Assembly (NCBI RefSeq): GCF_900699045.1
Contig: NZ_CAADHL010000003.1
Coordinates: 62,001 to 126,000, forward strand
DNA: 64,000 bases
Reading direction: 5' to 3'
DNA from: Candidatus Williamhamiltonella defendens
Lineage (GTDB): Bacteria; Pseudomonadota; Gammaproteobacteria; Enterobacterales; Enterobacteriaceae
The position numbers and the translations under genes are program-made. The notes under the pieces were generated by a model, which was given only the letters and a program-made list of their open reading frames with translations, ran no database searches and was not told the origin of the DNA. Shown one piece after another: positions 27,308-37,308 of the stretch (the first letter of the stretch is position 1; every line of letters begins with the position of its first letter).

Positions 27308-29647
27308 TTAAAAAGGTTTTTGGTAAGGTAAAGGACCCCGTTGCAGTGCTTTTTGTGTACTGAAGCTGTCATTCGTATTTAGACTACGTAATTGAATATT
27401 AATTGAAAATCTATTTTCATACTGACTTCCATTATTGTTAGCATTCCAACCGTTAATGCTATTTTCATAGCCAAGATTAACACTCCAACAGCAGGTGGTA
27501 TATTGGATTTCAACCAATTCTCTGGCAGGTTGATGTGCTCTCATATCATAGTAGTAAGCACCGACTAGAAACCATCGATTTTTTATAGGCCAGCTCACCG
27601 TCGTACCTACTTGTGAAATTCCTTTTTGGTAATTGGGCCTACTCACATGCGGCAATGAAGCCTGAATATATTCTGGGCTTGCATAACGATAATTTAATTG
27701 ATAAATGTGATTATTGTCCTTATGATATTCCATAACGGCATCGCTTTGAACAATACTGCCTAAACGGGTGTCATATTGCATGCCCCCTCTTAAGCTAGTC
27801 TGATCCGTTATACGCCAAAAACTGTCACCAGCCCAAACTAAACTACCGATACGACTGCTATCAATTTTAGTATTGCTGACAGAACGAGAAGGAGCAAAGT
27901 AATAAATTTGACCGATAGAAATGTTAAATCGCTCTAACATAGCATTATCATAAATGCGGGAAGTTAAACCTGTGGTCACTTGATTGGCCGAAGCAATACG
28001 ATCTAGTCCACTATAGGTACGATCACGAAATAAACCATGATAATCATTTTGCATAAGGGTTGAATCATAAATATAAATATTATTTTGATTTTTATAAGTT
28101 TTATAGACATATTGTACTCGTGGTTCTAAAGTTTGTGTAAAACCAGAGAGTTTGTCCATGGAGCGATCGAAGATCAGTGTTCCCTCAGCCTTAAATTGTG
28201 GGATGACACGATTAACAGAATTCTCTAAACTGTACGAAGACTGCAAGTTTTTATCAGAAAACTGTTCAGGGATAGATTGCTCGTAATGAGTCGCCATTAA
28301 CTTGCTTGCAATATTCAGATTCCCCCACCTATTTGAGAGAGGCAAGTGTAACTGAGATTCTACATGAAAGCGCTCAGTCTTTGGGTTATCTGCACTCACA
28401 CTCGTAAATCTCGCGGCTCCCCCATAAATATGCATATCAAAAGGGCCGATATCGTTTTTATAATAATTGATCTCCAATTCCGGCTCAGCTCGGTATGCAT
28501 TTCTATTTCCACTTTCGTTAAATACTTGAAATTTCTTTAATGAAAACATTAAATTCCGATGCTTTTGGAAATAACCTACATTGAAAATTTGAGAGGCATA
28601 ACCATCTGTAGAAAAACCATAAGGAGATCTCAGATCAGAAAAATAATCATGATCGCTGATTCTGGTATAATGAACGCCAAATCGCCATACTTTATCCATG
28701 ACTCCTGAATGACTCCAATAATACAACCATCGCTGACTATTTTTATTTTTTTCTTTATAAAGCTTATCATTAGGTAGCCATTCAAAAACCATAATACCTT
28801 GGCCCTGTGGAAACAAATATCGAAATTCATTTCGCCATTGAACCCCTCTTTTACTCAAATATTTTGTCGTAATCGTCGCATCAAAATTAGGTGCAATATT
28901 CCAGTAATAAGGTAATGTAAATTCAAAATTATTTTTTTTGGAATATTCATTAGTAGGCACTAAAAAACCAGAGTGTCGCTCTTTTCCCAAATAAAATTGC
29001 ATATAAGGAGTATAAAAAACAGGCATTTTCGAGATTTTAAAGCGGGCATTCCATATTTTTGTCACTTCTTTTTTTCTATCAAAAACGATTTTTGAACCGA
29101 TAATATTCCAACTATTATCATCAAGAGGACAAGAAGTAAAAGTCCCATTTTTCAAAATGGTATAACGGTTTTGATCACGTATTTGAATAAGGTCCGCCTT
29201 ACCTTGACCTTGACGCCCAACCAACTGATACTTTCCTTCATCGATCTCTGCGTCTTTGGTATCAATATTGGACCTAGCCTGAGTCCCTTCGAGTTTTATT
29301 TCAGGATCAAAGTATTTCACATCCCCAGTAGCCACTGTAGTACGAATAGGGTTATGGCGTGAATTTTGACCCTGAGTTTGATTTAAGGTCATTTTATTTG
29401 CATTTAAAGTGCAATTACCTTGCTTAACAGTGACATTACCTGAAAAAATAATAGTGCTAGGGTAATCAGCTGATGCCTGATTTGATTGAATATACATAGG
29501 GAGATCATGGTGGTTATTTGCAACAAGGGGCTGGTTGTAACGAGGAATACTTAATGAACATTGTTTTGTGATATTAGAGATGGCTTTTTCACTGTAAAAT
29601 AGAAATAAAATGATGGTAATTAAAAATGTTAATAAGCGATTATTCAT
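27308..29647 (-). CDS. lptD: LPS-assembly protein LptD
   Basis: LptD is the outer-membrane barrel that places LPS in the outer leaflet, with LptE as its plug. The 779-residue protein (E. coli 784) has a signal peptide (about 1-24), an N-terminal OstA/jellyroll domain (about 60-190) and a large C-terminal barrel. The four cysteines that form the essential disulfides in E. coli are all kept: C30, C173 and the adjacent pair C719-C720 (TTCCWSV). There is one additional cysteine at about residue 79. A plausible promoter lies upstream at 29698-29727. Confidence 0.95.
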   Translation of the reverse strand: MNNRLLTFLITIILFLFYSEKAISNITKQCSLSIPRYNQPLVANNHHDLPMYIQSNQASADYPSTIIFSGNVTVKQGNCTLNANKMTLNQTQGQNSRHNPIRTTVATGDVKYFDPEIKLEGTQARSNIDTKDAEIDEGKYQLVGRQGQGKADLIQIRDQNRYTILKNGTFTSCPLDDNSWNIIGSKIVFDRKKEVTKIWNARFKISKMPVFYTPYMQFYLGKERHSGFLVPTNEYSKKNNFEFTLPYYWNIAPNFDATITTKYLSKRGVQWRNEFRYLFPQGQGIMVFEWLPNDKLYKEKNKNSQRWLYYWSHSGVMDKVWRFGVHYTRISDHDYFSDLRSPYGFSTDGYASQIFNVGYFQKHRNLMFSLKKFQVFNESGNRNAYRAEPELEINYYKNDIGPFDMHIYGGAARFTSVSADNPKTERFHVESQLHLPLSNRWGNLNIASKLMATHYEQSIPEQFSDKNLQSSYSLENSVNRVIPQFKAEGTLIFDRSMDKLSGFTQTLEPRVQYVYKTYKNQNNIYIYDSTLMQNDYHGLFRDRTYSGLDRIASANQVTTGLTSRIYDNAMLERFNISIGQIYYFAPSRSVSNTKIDSSRIGSLVWAGDSFWRITDQTSLRGGMQYDTRLGSIVQSDAVMEYHKDNNHIYQLNYRYASPEYIQASLPHVSRPNYQKGISQVGTTVSWPIKNRWFLVGAYYYDMRAHQPARELVEIQYTTCCWSVNLGYENSINGWNANNNGSQYENRFSINIQLRSLNTNDSFSTQKALQRGPLPYQKPF

Positions 29648-29697
29648 GCCGTTTTTGTATTTGACTTATTTATTAAAAATAAAAGGATATTATATAA

Positions 29698-29727
29698 AAT
29701 ATAACGGCTAGAGGTTATACGATTCAA
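29698..29727 (-). promoter_or_regulatory. Candidate sigma-70-like promoter for lptD-surA-pdxA-ksgA-apaH
   Basis: Reading the minus strand, TTGAAT (29722-29727) is followed after 18 bases by TATATT (29698-29703), about 50 bases before the lptD start. The sequence is AT-rich, so chance matches are frequent. In E. coli lptD is under the envelope-stress factor RpoE; I did not find a convincing RpoE-type site. The rest of the 356-base gap up to pdxB shows no other feature. Confidence 0.35.
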
Positions 29728-30003
29728 TCCATTTTCACCAGTGTTAACTCAAACATACAGTAAAAGCTCCATTATTTTTTCTCTGTTTCATTGATCCGAT
29801 CAACCTCAAAATATGATTTTCTAATAGTGACTAAAACACAATATAATGTGTTTAAAGAAATCTAAAAATTCTTAATGTGACAGAATTGTTGTTACTAAGT
29901 CTATTTTGTTTTAAAAGAATTTTTTTCTTTTACATGCCTATTCTCAAATTGAAATATTCTACCATTTTAAAAACAGTTTTTTTATTTAACCTTGACTTAT
30001 TTA

Positions 30004-31161
30004 ATGCCGACAGATAAAAAATTCAAAATTATCGTAGATGAAAATATGCCATATGCTGAAACGTTATTTCACCGTATGGGTGAGGTGAAATTAATACGTG
30101 GGCGTAACATTACAAGAGAAAGCTTACAGAAAACAGATGCATTAATGGTTCGTTCTGTCACCCATGTTGGTTCTAAACTTTTACAGGGAACCCCTATACA
30201 GTTTGTGGGAAGCGCAACAGCAGGTACCGATCATATCGATATTTCTTGGTTAAATCAGCAAAAAATACATTTTTCCTCTGCAGCTGGATGCAATGCAATT
30301 GCAGTTGTGGAATACGTTTTCTCTGCTCTATTCGTCATGTCAGAACGACAAGGTTTTTGCTTGCAGGATAAAACAGTCGGGATCATCGGTGTAGGACATA
30401 TTGGATCTTTACTTTATCAACGTTTAAACGCATTGGGTGTGCGTACGTTAATTTGTGATCCTCCAAGAGCAAAGCAAACCCAGGTGGATGATTCTATTCA
30501 AAAATTTTGGCCATTCGAAAAATTAGTGATGCAGGCAGATATTCTAACTTTTCATACTCCCCTCAATGTAACGGGTTTATATAAAACTCTGCATTTAGTA
30601 GATGATGATGTGTTAACCGCTCTCCCTGAGAATAAAATTCTCATCAACACTTGCCGCGGCAAAGTGATTGATAATCGTGCTTTACTGAAAGCTTTAGAAA
30701 GAAAGAAAAAGATAAGGGCAGTATTAGATGTATGGGATGCCGAACCTGACATTTGTTTAAAATTATTGTCTCTGGTAGACATTGGAACTCCTCATATAGC
30801 AGGTTACACCTTAGAAGGTAAAGCCAGAGGCACCCTTCAAATATTTTCTGCTTTTAGCCAATTTTTAAATCAACCTCAGACAATTGATCTGAATGCTTTA
30901 TTAGCATCAGAAGATTTTAATCTAATTAAATTGAATGGTGAGATAAGTCCAAGCAAATTAAAGCAATTAATACACCTGGTGTATGATGTGCGCCGTGATG
31001 ATGCTTTGTTACGAAAAAAAGCAGGCATCAAAGGAGGATTCGATGATATTCGTAAACATTATCAAGAACGTAGAGAATGGTCTTCTTTTTGTGTTGAATC
31101 TCATTATTTAGAAAGTCGATCACTTTTACAAAAATTGGGATTTAGTGTTTCATCTTTGTGA
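30004..31161 (+). CDS. pdxB: Erythronate-4-phosphate dehydrogenase PdxB
   Basis: PdxB carries out the second step of de novo pyridoxal phosphate synthesis. It is a D-2-hydroxyacid dehydrogenase with the nucleotide-binding motif GIIGVGHIGSLL (near residues 122-133), the catalytic Arg region NTCRGKVID and the catalytic His in HIAGYTLEGKA. A TTG four codons upstream is in frame, but the ATG at 30004 is preferred; it gives 385 residues (E. coli 378). It begins the pdxB-usg-truA-dedA-accD-folC-dedD-cvpA-purF-ubiX series, kept in E. coli order. Confidence 0.95.
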   Translation: MPTDKKFKIIVDENMPYAETLFHRMGEVKLIRGRNITRESLQKTDALMVRSVTHVGSKLLQGTPIQFVGSATAGTDHIDISWLNQQKIHFSSAAGCNAIAVVEYVFSALFVMSERQGFCLQDKTVGIIGVGHIGSLLYQRLNALGVRTLICDPPRAKQTQVDDSIQKFWPFEKLVMQADILTFHTPLNVTGLYKTLHLVDDDVLTALPENKILINTCRGKVIDNRALLKALERKKKIRAVLDVWDAEPDICLKLLSLVDIGTPHIAGYTLEGKARGTLQIFSAFSQFLNQPQTIDLNALLASEDFNLIKLNGEISPSKLKQLIHLVYDVRRDDALLRKKAGIKGGFDDIRKHYQERREWSSFCVESHYLESRSLLQKLGFSVSSL

Positions 31162-31242
31162 TTTTTTAATGGCCTTTATCTTTAATGGCTTTTCGATTAA
31201 GGAAAATAATTCATTTCTAATGATAGTTGGAGAGAACCAAAT

Positions 31243-32250
31243 ATGTCTGACGGTTGGAATGTTGCCCTCTTAGGTGCAACAGGTGCGGTAGGTCGAGCAT
31301 TAATAGAAATGTTGCAAGAATGCTCATTTCCAATTGGCCATTTATATCTTTTAGCTACGAAAAAAAGTGCAGGTGAAGTGATTCGTTTTGCAGGGAAAAG
31401 TGTACCTGTACAAAATGCCGCTGAATTTGATTGGTCTAAAGCACAAATTGCTTTTTTTGTTGCAGGAAGAAAAGCCACCGCATTTTATGCAGAAACAGCG
31501 AGTGATGCAGGGTGCAGGGTAATCGACAATAGTGGATTATTTTCTATGGATTCTCATGTTCCCTTAATAGTACCTATGGTTAATCCACAAGTGTTGTCAC
31601 AGATCCCATACCATAATATCGTTGCGGTAGCAGACAGTTTAACCAGTCAATTACTGGTTGCTATTAAACCATTGATAGAGCAAATGGGGTTATCACGTCT
31701 TAATGTGACTAATATGATCTCGGTTTCTGCTTACGGTAAAGCGGCCGTAGATGATTTAGCAGGCCAAACAGCCAAGTTACTTAATGGGGTGTCTCCAGAA
31801 AAAAGCGTTTTTAAAAAACAGTTAGCTTTTAATTTATTGCCGCTCATCAATGATGAAGAAGAAAGTGTTTATGAAGAACGTCATCTCGTCAATCAGATCC
31901 GAAAAATACTTCAAGATCCCCATCTACCTATTTCAGTTAGCTGTATACAGGCACCCGTGTTTTATGGGCATGCTCAGATAGTTCATTTTGAAGCATTACA
32001 ACCTATTTCTTTCAATCAAGTACGTAGTGAACTTGAAAATATTCAAAATATTCAATTATTTTCAGAATATGATTATCCTACCCAGGTAAGTGATCTAGAA
32101 AACAATGCTGTCAACATAGGATGTATCCGAAATGATTACGGTATTCCAGAAATAGTACAATTTTGGTCGGTTGCGGATAATATCCGCTTCACAGGCGCTA
32201 ATATGCTCATCAAAACTGCCGAACTCTTAATTATGGAGCGATTGCATTAA
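31243..32250 (+). CDS. usg: Usg protein, aspartate-semialdehyde dehydrogenase homologue
   Basis: Usg is a paralogue of aspartate-semialdehyde dehydrogenase with no firmly known function. The 335-residue product has the NADP-binding start [14 protein letters not shown] and a typical dehydrogenase fold. Where active ASA dehydrogenases have an N-C-T/S motif with the catalytic cysteine, this sequence reads [10 protein letters not shown], as in E. coli Usg. Dehydrogenase activity is therefore unlikely. The stop overlaps the truA start by one base (TAATG). The gene survives intact although nearby genes have decayed. Confidence 0.92.
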   Translation: MSDGWNVALLGATGAVGRALIEMLQECSFPIGHLYLLATKKSAGEVIRFAGKSVPVQNAAEFDWSKAQIAFFVAGRKATAFYAETASDAGCRVIDNSGLFSMDSHVPLIVPMVNPQVLSQIPYHNIVAVADSLTSQLLVAIKPLIEQMGLSRLNVTNMISVSAYGKAAVDDLAGQTAKLLNGVSPEKSVFKKQLAFNLLPLINDEEESVYEERHLVNQIRKILQDPHLPISVSCIQAPVFYGHAQIVHFEALQPISFNQVRSELENIQNIQLFSEYDYPTQVSDLENNAVNIGCIRNDYGIPEIVQFWSVADNIRFTGANMLIKTAELLIMERLH

Positions 32251-33077
32251 TGCCAATATTGAAGTTACCTACTTTATCGTCTGGTCTAAAGCACAAAATT
32301 GCACTGGCGATTGAATACAACGGTTACCGTTACTACGGATGGCAACGTCAAGAACATGTACCAAGTATACAAAGATGTTTGGAGCACGCATTGTCTAAAA
32401 TAGCCAATGAATCTATCACGGTGTGCTGTGCTGGGCGTACTGATGCGGGTGTTCATGCGACTGCTCAGGTTATTCATTTCTTAACCAAAGCGGTCCGAAA
32501 AGAAGTCAGTTGGATCATGGGTGTCAATACTTATTTACCCCCCGATATTACAGTTCTTTGGGCAAAAAAAGTGGCAAAAGATTTTCATGCACGCTTTAGC
32601 GCAAGAGCTCGCCGTTATCGTTATCTTATTTTTAATAATCATCATCGACCAGCTCTTTTTTCAGAAGGAATCGCTCATTACAGTATGCCACTCGATGAAA
32701 ATAAGATGGAACGGGCAGCACAATGCTTACTCGGAGAAAATGATTTTAGTTCATTTCGAGCCGCTCAATGTCAATCAAAAACGCCTTGGCGTTATGTGCA
32801 TCATCTAAAGGTGAGCCGTTTTGGGGGAGACTATATTATGGTGGATATCAAAGCAAATGCTTTTTTACATCATATGGTCAGAAATATTGTAGGAAGCTTA
32901 ATAGAAGTAGGGATTGGTCATCAAAATGAACATTGGATTGCTCAATTATTAGCTTTCAAAGATCGAACTCAAGCGGCGGTGACTGCTAAAGCCTCTGGTC
33001 TATATCTGGTTTCAGTTGATTACCCCTCGCATTTTTCTTTACCTAATCTCCCTCTGGGGCCCCTTTTTTATACATAG
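32250..33077 (+). CDS. truA: tRNA pseudouridine(38-40) synthase TruA
   Basis: TruA makes pseudouridine at positions 38-40 of many tRNAs. The catalytic aspartate lies in [15 protein letters not shown] (near residue 64), and the C-terminal [17 protein letters not shown] motif is present. The 275-residue length compares with 270 in E. coli. Start overlaps the usg stop. A 95-codon frame at 32521-32808 inside this gene is a shadow. Confidence 0.96.
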   Translation: MPILKLPTLSSGLKHKIALAIEYNGYRYYGWQRQEHVPSIQRCLEHALSKIANESITVCCAGRTDAGVHATAQVIHFLTKAVRKEVSWIMGVNTYLPPDITVLWAKKVAKDFHARFSARARRYRYLIFNNHHRPALFSEGIAHYSMPLDENKMERAAQCLLGENDFSSFRAAQCQSKTPWRYVHHLKVSRFGGDYIMVDIKANAFLHHMVRNIVGSLIEVGIGHQNEHWIAQLLAFKDRTQAAVTAKASGLYLVSVDYPSHFSLPNLPLGPLFYT

Positions 33078-33144
33078 AAAATAAAAGATATCCACAGTGA
33101 CTTGAGGTCTTTTAATTAACCCATTTTCATTCATCTGAGTTTTT

Positions 33145-33796
33145 ATGAAATTTATCCATTTTATTAATTTTATACTGAATATGACATTTATTTAACGGAA
33201 CTCGTGTCACAATACGGTCTATGGGTTTACGGAATACTGTTTTTTATTTTATTTTGTAAAACAGGTTTCATCATAACCCCTCGCCTGCTAGGCAATTTAC
33301 TGCTTTTTATGTCGGGATTATTAGCATTACTGTCTTCAAATGAGTTAAATGTTCACTTCATGATGTGTCTGATGATCATCGCGGCTATTATCGATGATAC
33401 ATTGAATTACTACATAGGCTATATTTTCGGATAAAATTTTTTTGTGATCTAAATTCAAAAATTTTAAAATGATCGTCTCTCGACCTCGTTAAGAAATTTT
33501 ATAAGAAGCATGGAGGTAAGACGGTTATTTTAGCCTGTTTTATTCAAATCGTCCGGACTTTTATTCCGTTTATTGCAGGTATAGGTAAGATGTCTTATCC
33601 TAATTTTACTTTCTATAAAATCTTAGGTGCTTTTTTGTAGATTTTGTCTTTCACTTACACAGGATATTTTTTGGCTATGTGCCCATGGTACAAAATCATT
33701 TGAAATTATTAATCTTGCTCATTATCGTGCTGTCGATTTTTCAGAGCCTTTTTAAAATATGGCCTCATTGTGGCGTACGTCAATATTAAAAAATGA
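33145..33796 (+). pseudogene. dedA: dedA pseudogene (DedA-family membrane protein)
   Basis: DedA proteins are inner-membrane proteins linked to lipid carrier flipping and membrane homeostasis. The start reads MKFIHFINFILNMT and then shifts frame into YLTELVSQYGLWVYGILFFI. A readable piece continues to 33434 (NVHFMMCLMIIAAIIDD), followed by stops, but [15 protein letters not shown]-like, FIPFIAG and [14 protein letters not shown]-like segments can still be followed to about 33796. At least two frame changes and two stops show it is inactive. It occupies the exact enterobacterial position between truA and accD. Confidence 0.88.
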
Positions 33797-33853
33797 ATGT
33801 AAGCGCTGAATATTTTTCTATTTTTATAAAAAATTAATTATCTAAGGTAAATA

Positions 33854-34756
33854 ATGAGCTGGATTGAGCGAATTTATAATAAAAGTCATATTATCCGCAC
33901 TCAGAAAGCCAATATCCCAGAGGGCGTTTGGACGAAATGTGAAAAATGCGAGCAAATATTATATAGCGCAGAATTAGAGCAAAATTTAAGGGTTTGTCCT
34001 AAATGTCACCACCATATGAGGATATCAGCGCGAGCGCGATTACATGCCTTCTTAGATAAAGGTTTTAGAATCGACTTAGCGGAAGAATTAACACCTAAAG
34101 ATCTGTTGAAATTTAAAGATACAAAAAAATATAAAGACCGCCTTTCTGGAGCACAAAAAGATACTGGTGAAAAAGATGCGCTGATAGTCATCAAAGGGAC
34201 GTTATTTGGTATGCCTATTGTGAGCGCTGCATTTGAATTTTCTTTTATGGCTGGTTCTATGGGATCAGTCGTTGGTGCCCGTTTTGTTCGTGCCGTCAAA
34301 CACGCTTTGCAAGACAACTGCCCATTCGTTTGCTTTTCTTCAAGTGGGGGAGCCAGGATGCAAGAAGCGCTAACTTCTTTAATGCAAATGGCAAAAACAA
34401 GCGCGGCCCTTGCTAAAATGCAGGAATCGAGATTGCCTTATATTTCGGTTCTGACTAATCCTACTTTTGGCGGTGTTTCTGCTAGTTTGGGGATGCTCGG
34501 CGATATTAATCTCGCTGAACCTAAAGCGTTAATTGGTTTTGCAGGCCCTAGAATCATTGAACAAACTGTTAGAGAAAAATTACCCTCAAGTTTTCAAAGC
34601 AGCGAATTTTTAATCCAAAAAGGTGCCATAGACATGATTGTTAGCCGTCTCGATATGCGATACAAGTTGGCCAGTCTTTTATCCAAATTGACTCATCAAC
34701 CTGAACCTTCGATGATGCTATGCAAATTGCAAAACATGAGAGAAGGCAGTCACTGA
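33854..34756 (+). CDS. accD: Acetyl-CoA carboxylase carboxyltransferase subunit beta
   Basis: AccD with AccA transfers the carboxyl group from biotin to acetyl-CoA, the first step of fatty acid synthesis. The N-terminal zinc ribbon has four cysteines at residues 29, 32, 48 and 51. The carboxyltransferase domain shows [11 protein letters not shown] and the glycine-rich [11 protein letters not shown]. Length is 300 residues (E. coli 304). A 65-codon frame overlapping its 3' end and the gap to folC has no family resemblance and is left out. Confidence 0.96.
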   Translation: MSWIERIYNKSHIIRTQKANIPEGVWTKCEKCEQILYSAELEQNLRVCPKCHHHMRISARARLHAFLDKGFRIDLAEELTPKDLLKFKDTKKYKDRLSGAQKDTGEKDALIVIKGTLFGMPIVSAAFEFSFMAGSMGSVVGARFVRAVKHALQDNCPFVCFSSSGGARMQEALTSLMQMAKTSAALAKMQESRLPYISVLTNPTFGGVSASLGMLGDINLAEPKALIGFAGPRIIEQTVREKLPSSFQSSEFLIQKGAIDMIVSRLDMRYKLASLLSKLTHQPEPSMMLCKLQNMREGSH

Positions 34757-34906
34757 AAATCTATGAAGGAAGATACCTAAAAATCGCTTGGGATGCTCAT
34801 CACTTATCTATCGCCAAAAAAACAAAAACGGTACTCAAAACGGATAATGTAGGCACCATAACTCTCAGTAGATTTTGCAAAGGTCTATTTTTGAAACAGG
34901 TCTGTT

Positions 34907-36193
34907 ATGAATGACTCCTTTATCCCTCACGCAGATAATTCTTTAAGTCAATGGCTTGATTACGTCGCAAACTTGCATTTTACAAAGATTGATCTTGGTC
35001 TAGAAAGAGTGAAAAAAGTCGCTGAAAAACTTGATTTACTCTCTCCGGCAGAGTGGGTCATCACTGTAGGAGGGACGAATGGAAAGGGGAGCACCTGTCG
35101 TATTTTGGAAAGAATTTTAATCGAAGACGGTTACAAAGTAGGGGTTTATAGTTCTCCCCATCTTCTTTGCTATAGGGAACGAGTCCGTATTCAAGAAAAA
35201 ATGCTTCCTGAAAAGTGCTTTACTAGTGCCTTTGATCGGATTGAAAAAGTTCGTGGTGAAATCTCGTTGACTTATTTTGAATTTGGAACCTTGGTGGCCT
35301 TACTTCTTTTTAAATCACATCAACTGGAGGTGGTTATTCTGGAAGTAGGTTTAGGTGGGCGGCTAGATGCCACTAATATTGTGGATTCAGATGTTGCGGT
35401 TATTACTAATATCGATTTTGATCATACCGAATTTTTAGGCAAAGATCGTCAGAGTATTGGTCGAGAAAAAGCAGGCATTTTTCGGACGAATAAACCAGCC
35501 GTGGTCGCGGACACTGACATCCCAGATTCTGTTATTCGTGTAGCGAAAGAAAAAGCGGCTCATCTTCGCCGGATTGATCAGTCTTGGACATTTCGCCATC
35601 AGGAAAATCAATGGATTTGGAAAACTAAAGAACGCATGTTAATTGATCTACCCCTGCCTAATGTCCCGTTAATCAATGCGGCCTGCGCATTAGCGGTATT
35701 ACATTATTTTCCTAAGATAATTAGTAAAGAAGCGATTAAAAGGGGCTTGAAAGGGGCTTCTCTTGCGGGACGTTTCCAAATGATCGATCAAAAGCCTTTA
35801 GTGATCCTCGATGTGGCGCATAATCCTCATTCAGCTCGTTATCTGCTTAATAAGCTGACTCAATTTTTAAAAAACTCAGCCAAACCCGGTGCACAGCTGA
35901 ATGCCGTGGTCGGAATGCTCAAGGACAAAGATATTAAAGGCACATTAGACATTTTATCTGAACGGGTTGACCATTGGTACTGCGCCACATTAAGCGAACC
36001 TCGTGGGGCGCCTGCTCAAATTTTGGCGAGTTTTTTACAGAAATCTGTATTTTTATCTCCTGATGTAAAAAGTGCTTGGGATCAGGCGATGCAATCTTCT
36101 AATCCAGAAGATGTTTTGTTGGTTTTTGGTTCTTTTTATACCATTGCTCCTGTGATGTCAGCATTAAATCTCCGGAGTACCGGTGATCAGTAA
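34907..36193 (+). CDS. folC: Bifunctional folylpolyglutamate/dihydrofolate synthase
   Basis: FolC adds glutamate to dihydropteroate and extends the polyglutamate tail of folates. The Mur-ligase-type P-loop is GGTNGKGST (near residues 55-63). The central motif LGGRLDATNIVD and the VITNIDFDHTEFLG signature are present. Length is 428 residues (E. coli 422). The last codons overlap dedD by 11 bases. A 150-base gap separates it from accD, with no recognisable element. Confidence 0.95.
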   Translation: MNDSFIPHADNSLSQWLDYVANLHFTKIDLGLERVKKVAEKLDLLSPAEWVITVGGTNGKGSTCRILERILIEDGYKVGVYSSPHLLCYRERVRIQEKMLPEKCFTSAFDRIEKVRGEISLTYFEFGTLVALLLFKSHQLEVVILEVGLGGRLDATNIVDSDVAVITNIDFDHTEFLGKDRQSIGREKAGIFRTNKPAVVADTDIPDSVIRVAKEKAAHLRRIDQSWTFRHQENQWIWKTKERMLIDLPLPNVPLINAACALAVLHYFPKIISKEAIKRGLKGASLAGRFQMIDQKPLVILDVAHNPHSARYLLNKLTQFLKNSAKPGAQLNAVVGMLKDKDIKGTLDILSERVDHWYCATLSEPRGAPAQILASFLQKSVFLSPDVKSAWDQAMQSSNPEDVLLVFGSFYTIAPVMSALNLRSTGDQ

Positions 36194-36734
36194 ATTTCAA
36201 TATCGTTTTCTGGGTATGTCCATTCTGGTTATTCTGGCCATTATTTTTTTGCCATGGTTGCTTGATGGCAAAAAAGAACATGACATCACTTCGGTTTCCA
36301 ACTCTGTATTGAGTAGCCCGCTCGGGATGAATCCTTTTGTGTCTTTAGATTCTCCTGCCTTAGTTCAAAGCACTAAAGTGCTTTCTTTTGAAATTAAAGA
36401 AAAAAAGATATCAAAAGAAGATGCCGTTGATTATAAAGATCAAAATAAATCACCGCCTTCCGAAAAGGAATGGAGATCAAAACAAGCAATATCAGAAATC
36501 CAGAAAGAGTATGTCATACAGCTGGGGGCCTTTAATGATATAGCTAGAGTCAATCAAATTATCGCAAAATTACGATTATCAGATTATCAAGTTTTTACTT
36601 TTCCTCCTGTGCCTATAAAAGGAAAAATCACTCGGATTTTGATTGGTCCTCATCCTTCGAAAGATAAACTTGAATCTATGCAACCTGAGCTTTATCGACT
36701 CGTTGGTTTAAACGGACAAATTAAAACATATTAG
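36183..36734 (+). CDS. dedD: Cell division protein DedD (SPOR domain)
   Basis: DedD is a septal-ring protein that binds denuded peptidoglycan through its SPOR domain. An N-terminal membrane helix (about residues 9-26) is followed by a low-complexity linker and a C-terminal SPOR domain (about 107-182, starting YVIQLGAFNDIARVNQII). At 183 residues it is shorter than E. coli DedD (220), with the loss in the linker. The start is a GTG inside the folC end, giving VISKFQYRFLG, which lines up with E. coli MASKFQNRLVG. Confidence 0.9.
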   Translation: MISKFQYRFLGMSILVILAIIFLPWLLDGKKEHDITSVSNSVLSSPLGMNPFVSLDSPALVQSTKVLSFEIKEKKISKEDAVDYKDQNKSPPSEKEWRSKQAISEIQKEYVIQLGAFNDIARVNQIIAKLRLSDYQVFTFPPVPIKGKITRILIGPHPSKDKLESMQPELYRLVGLNGQIKTY

Positions 36735-36784
36735 TAAAAATTCCCGCGTTTTTTTATATTTATCATTTTCCAGTGGAATAATTT

Positions 36785-37294
36785 ATGCTTTGGATTGACT
36801 ACATCATCATCGGTATATTGGTTTTTTCAACGGCGGTTAGTGTCATACGTGGATTTATTCGTGAAGCATGGTCACTGGTGATATGGGGTTGTGCGTTTTT
36901 TGTGGCAGGTTATTTTTATCCCTATGTATCAGAGTATTTTACTGATTTTGCTGATCGAAAAATTCGCCATCTGATTGCAATGAGTCTCTTATTGATAGCG
37001 ATGCTTCTTATAGGAACTATAATTAACTATCTCCTGGATTCTTTCATCAAACAGACAGGATTATCCGGCCCTGATAGAATACTTGGAATGTTATTTGGGG
37101 TAATAAGAGGGATTTTAATTGTGACTACTTTATTATTGTTTTTAGAAAACTTTACACATTTTTCACAAAATAACGCTTTGACTCAATCTCGCCTAATTCC
37201 AGAATTTCATTCAATGATGAAATGGCTATTAACACTTTTAAAAGAAAAGTTTTCTTTTGTTTCGCTAGCACAATTAGTAGTCTCGAAAGAATAA
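36785..37294 (+). CDS. cvpA: Colicin V production / membrane protein CvpA
   Basis: CvpA is a small inner-membrane protein needed for colicin V export in E. coli, with roles in membrane stress tolerance. The 169-residue product has four predicted membrane segments (about 5-22, 28-48, 64-84, 102-121) and the motif [13 protein letters not shown] near residue 19. It precedes purF by 14 bases, the standard cvpA-purF unit. Confidence 0.93.
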   Translation: MLWIDYIIIGILVFSTAVSVIRGFIREAWSLVIWGCAFFVAGYFYPYVSEYFTDFADRKIRHLIAMSLLLIAMLLIGTIINYLLDSFIKQTGLSGPDRILGMLFGVIRGILIVTTLLLFLENFTHFSQNNALTQSRLIPEFHSMMKWLLTLLKEKFSFVSLAQLVVSKE

Positions 37295-37308
37295 TAAGGA
37301 AAAATATT

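Noticed and set aside
32521-32808. 95-codon frame inside truA
   Set aside because: It is an alternative frame of a well-supported gene.
34720-34914. 64-codon frame bridging accD and folC
   Set aside because: It overlaps both genes, has no ribosome site of note and no family resemblance. AccD already ends at a normal length without it.
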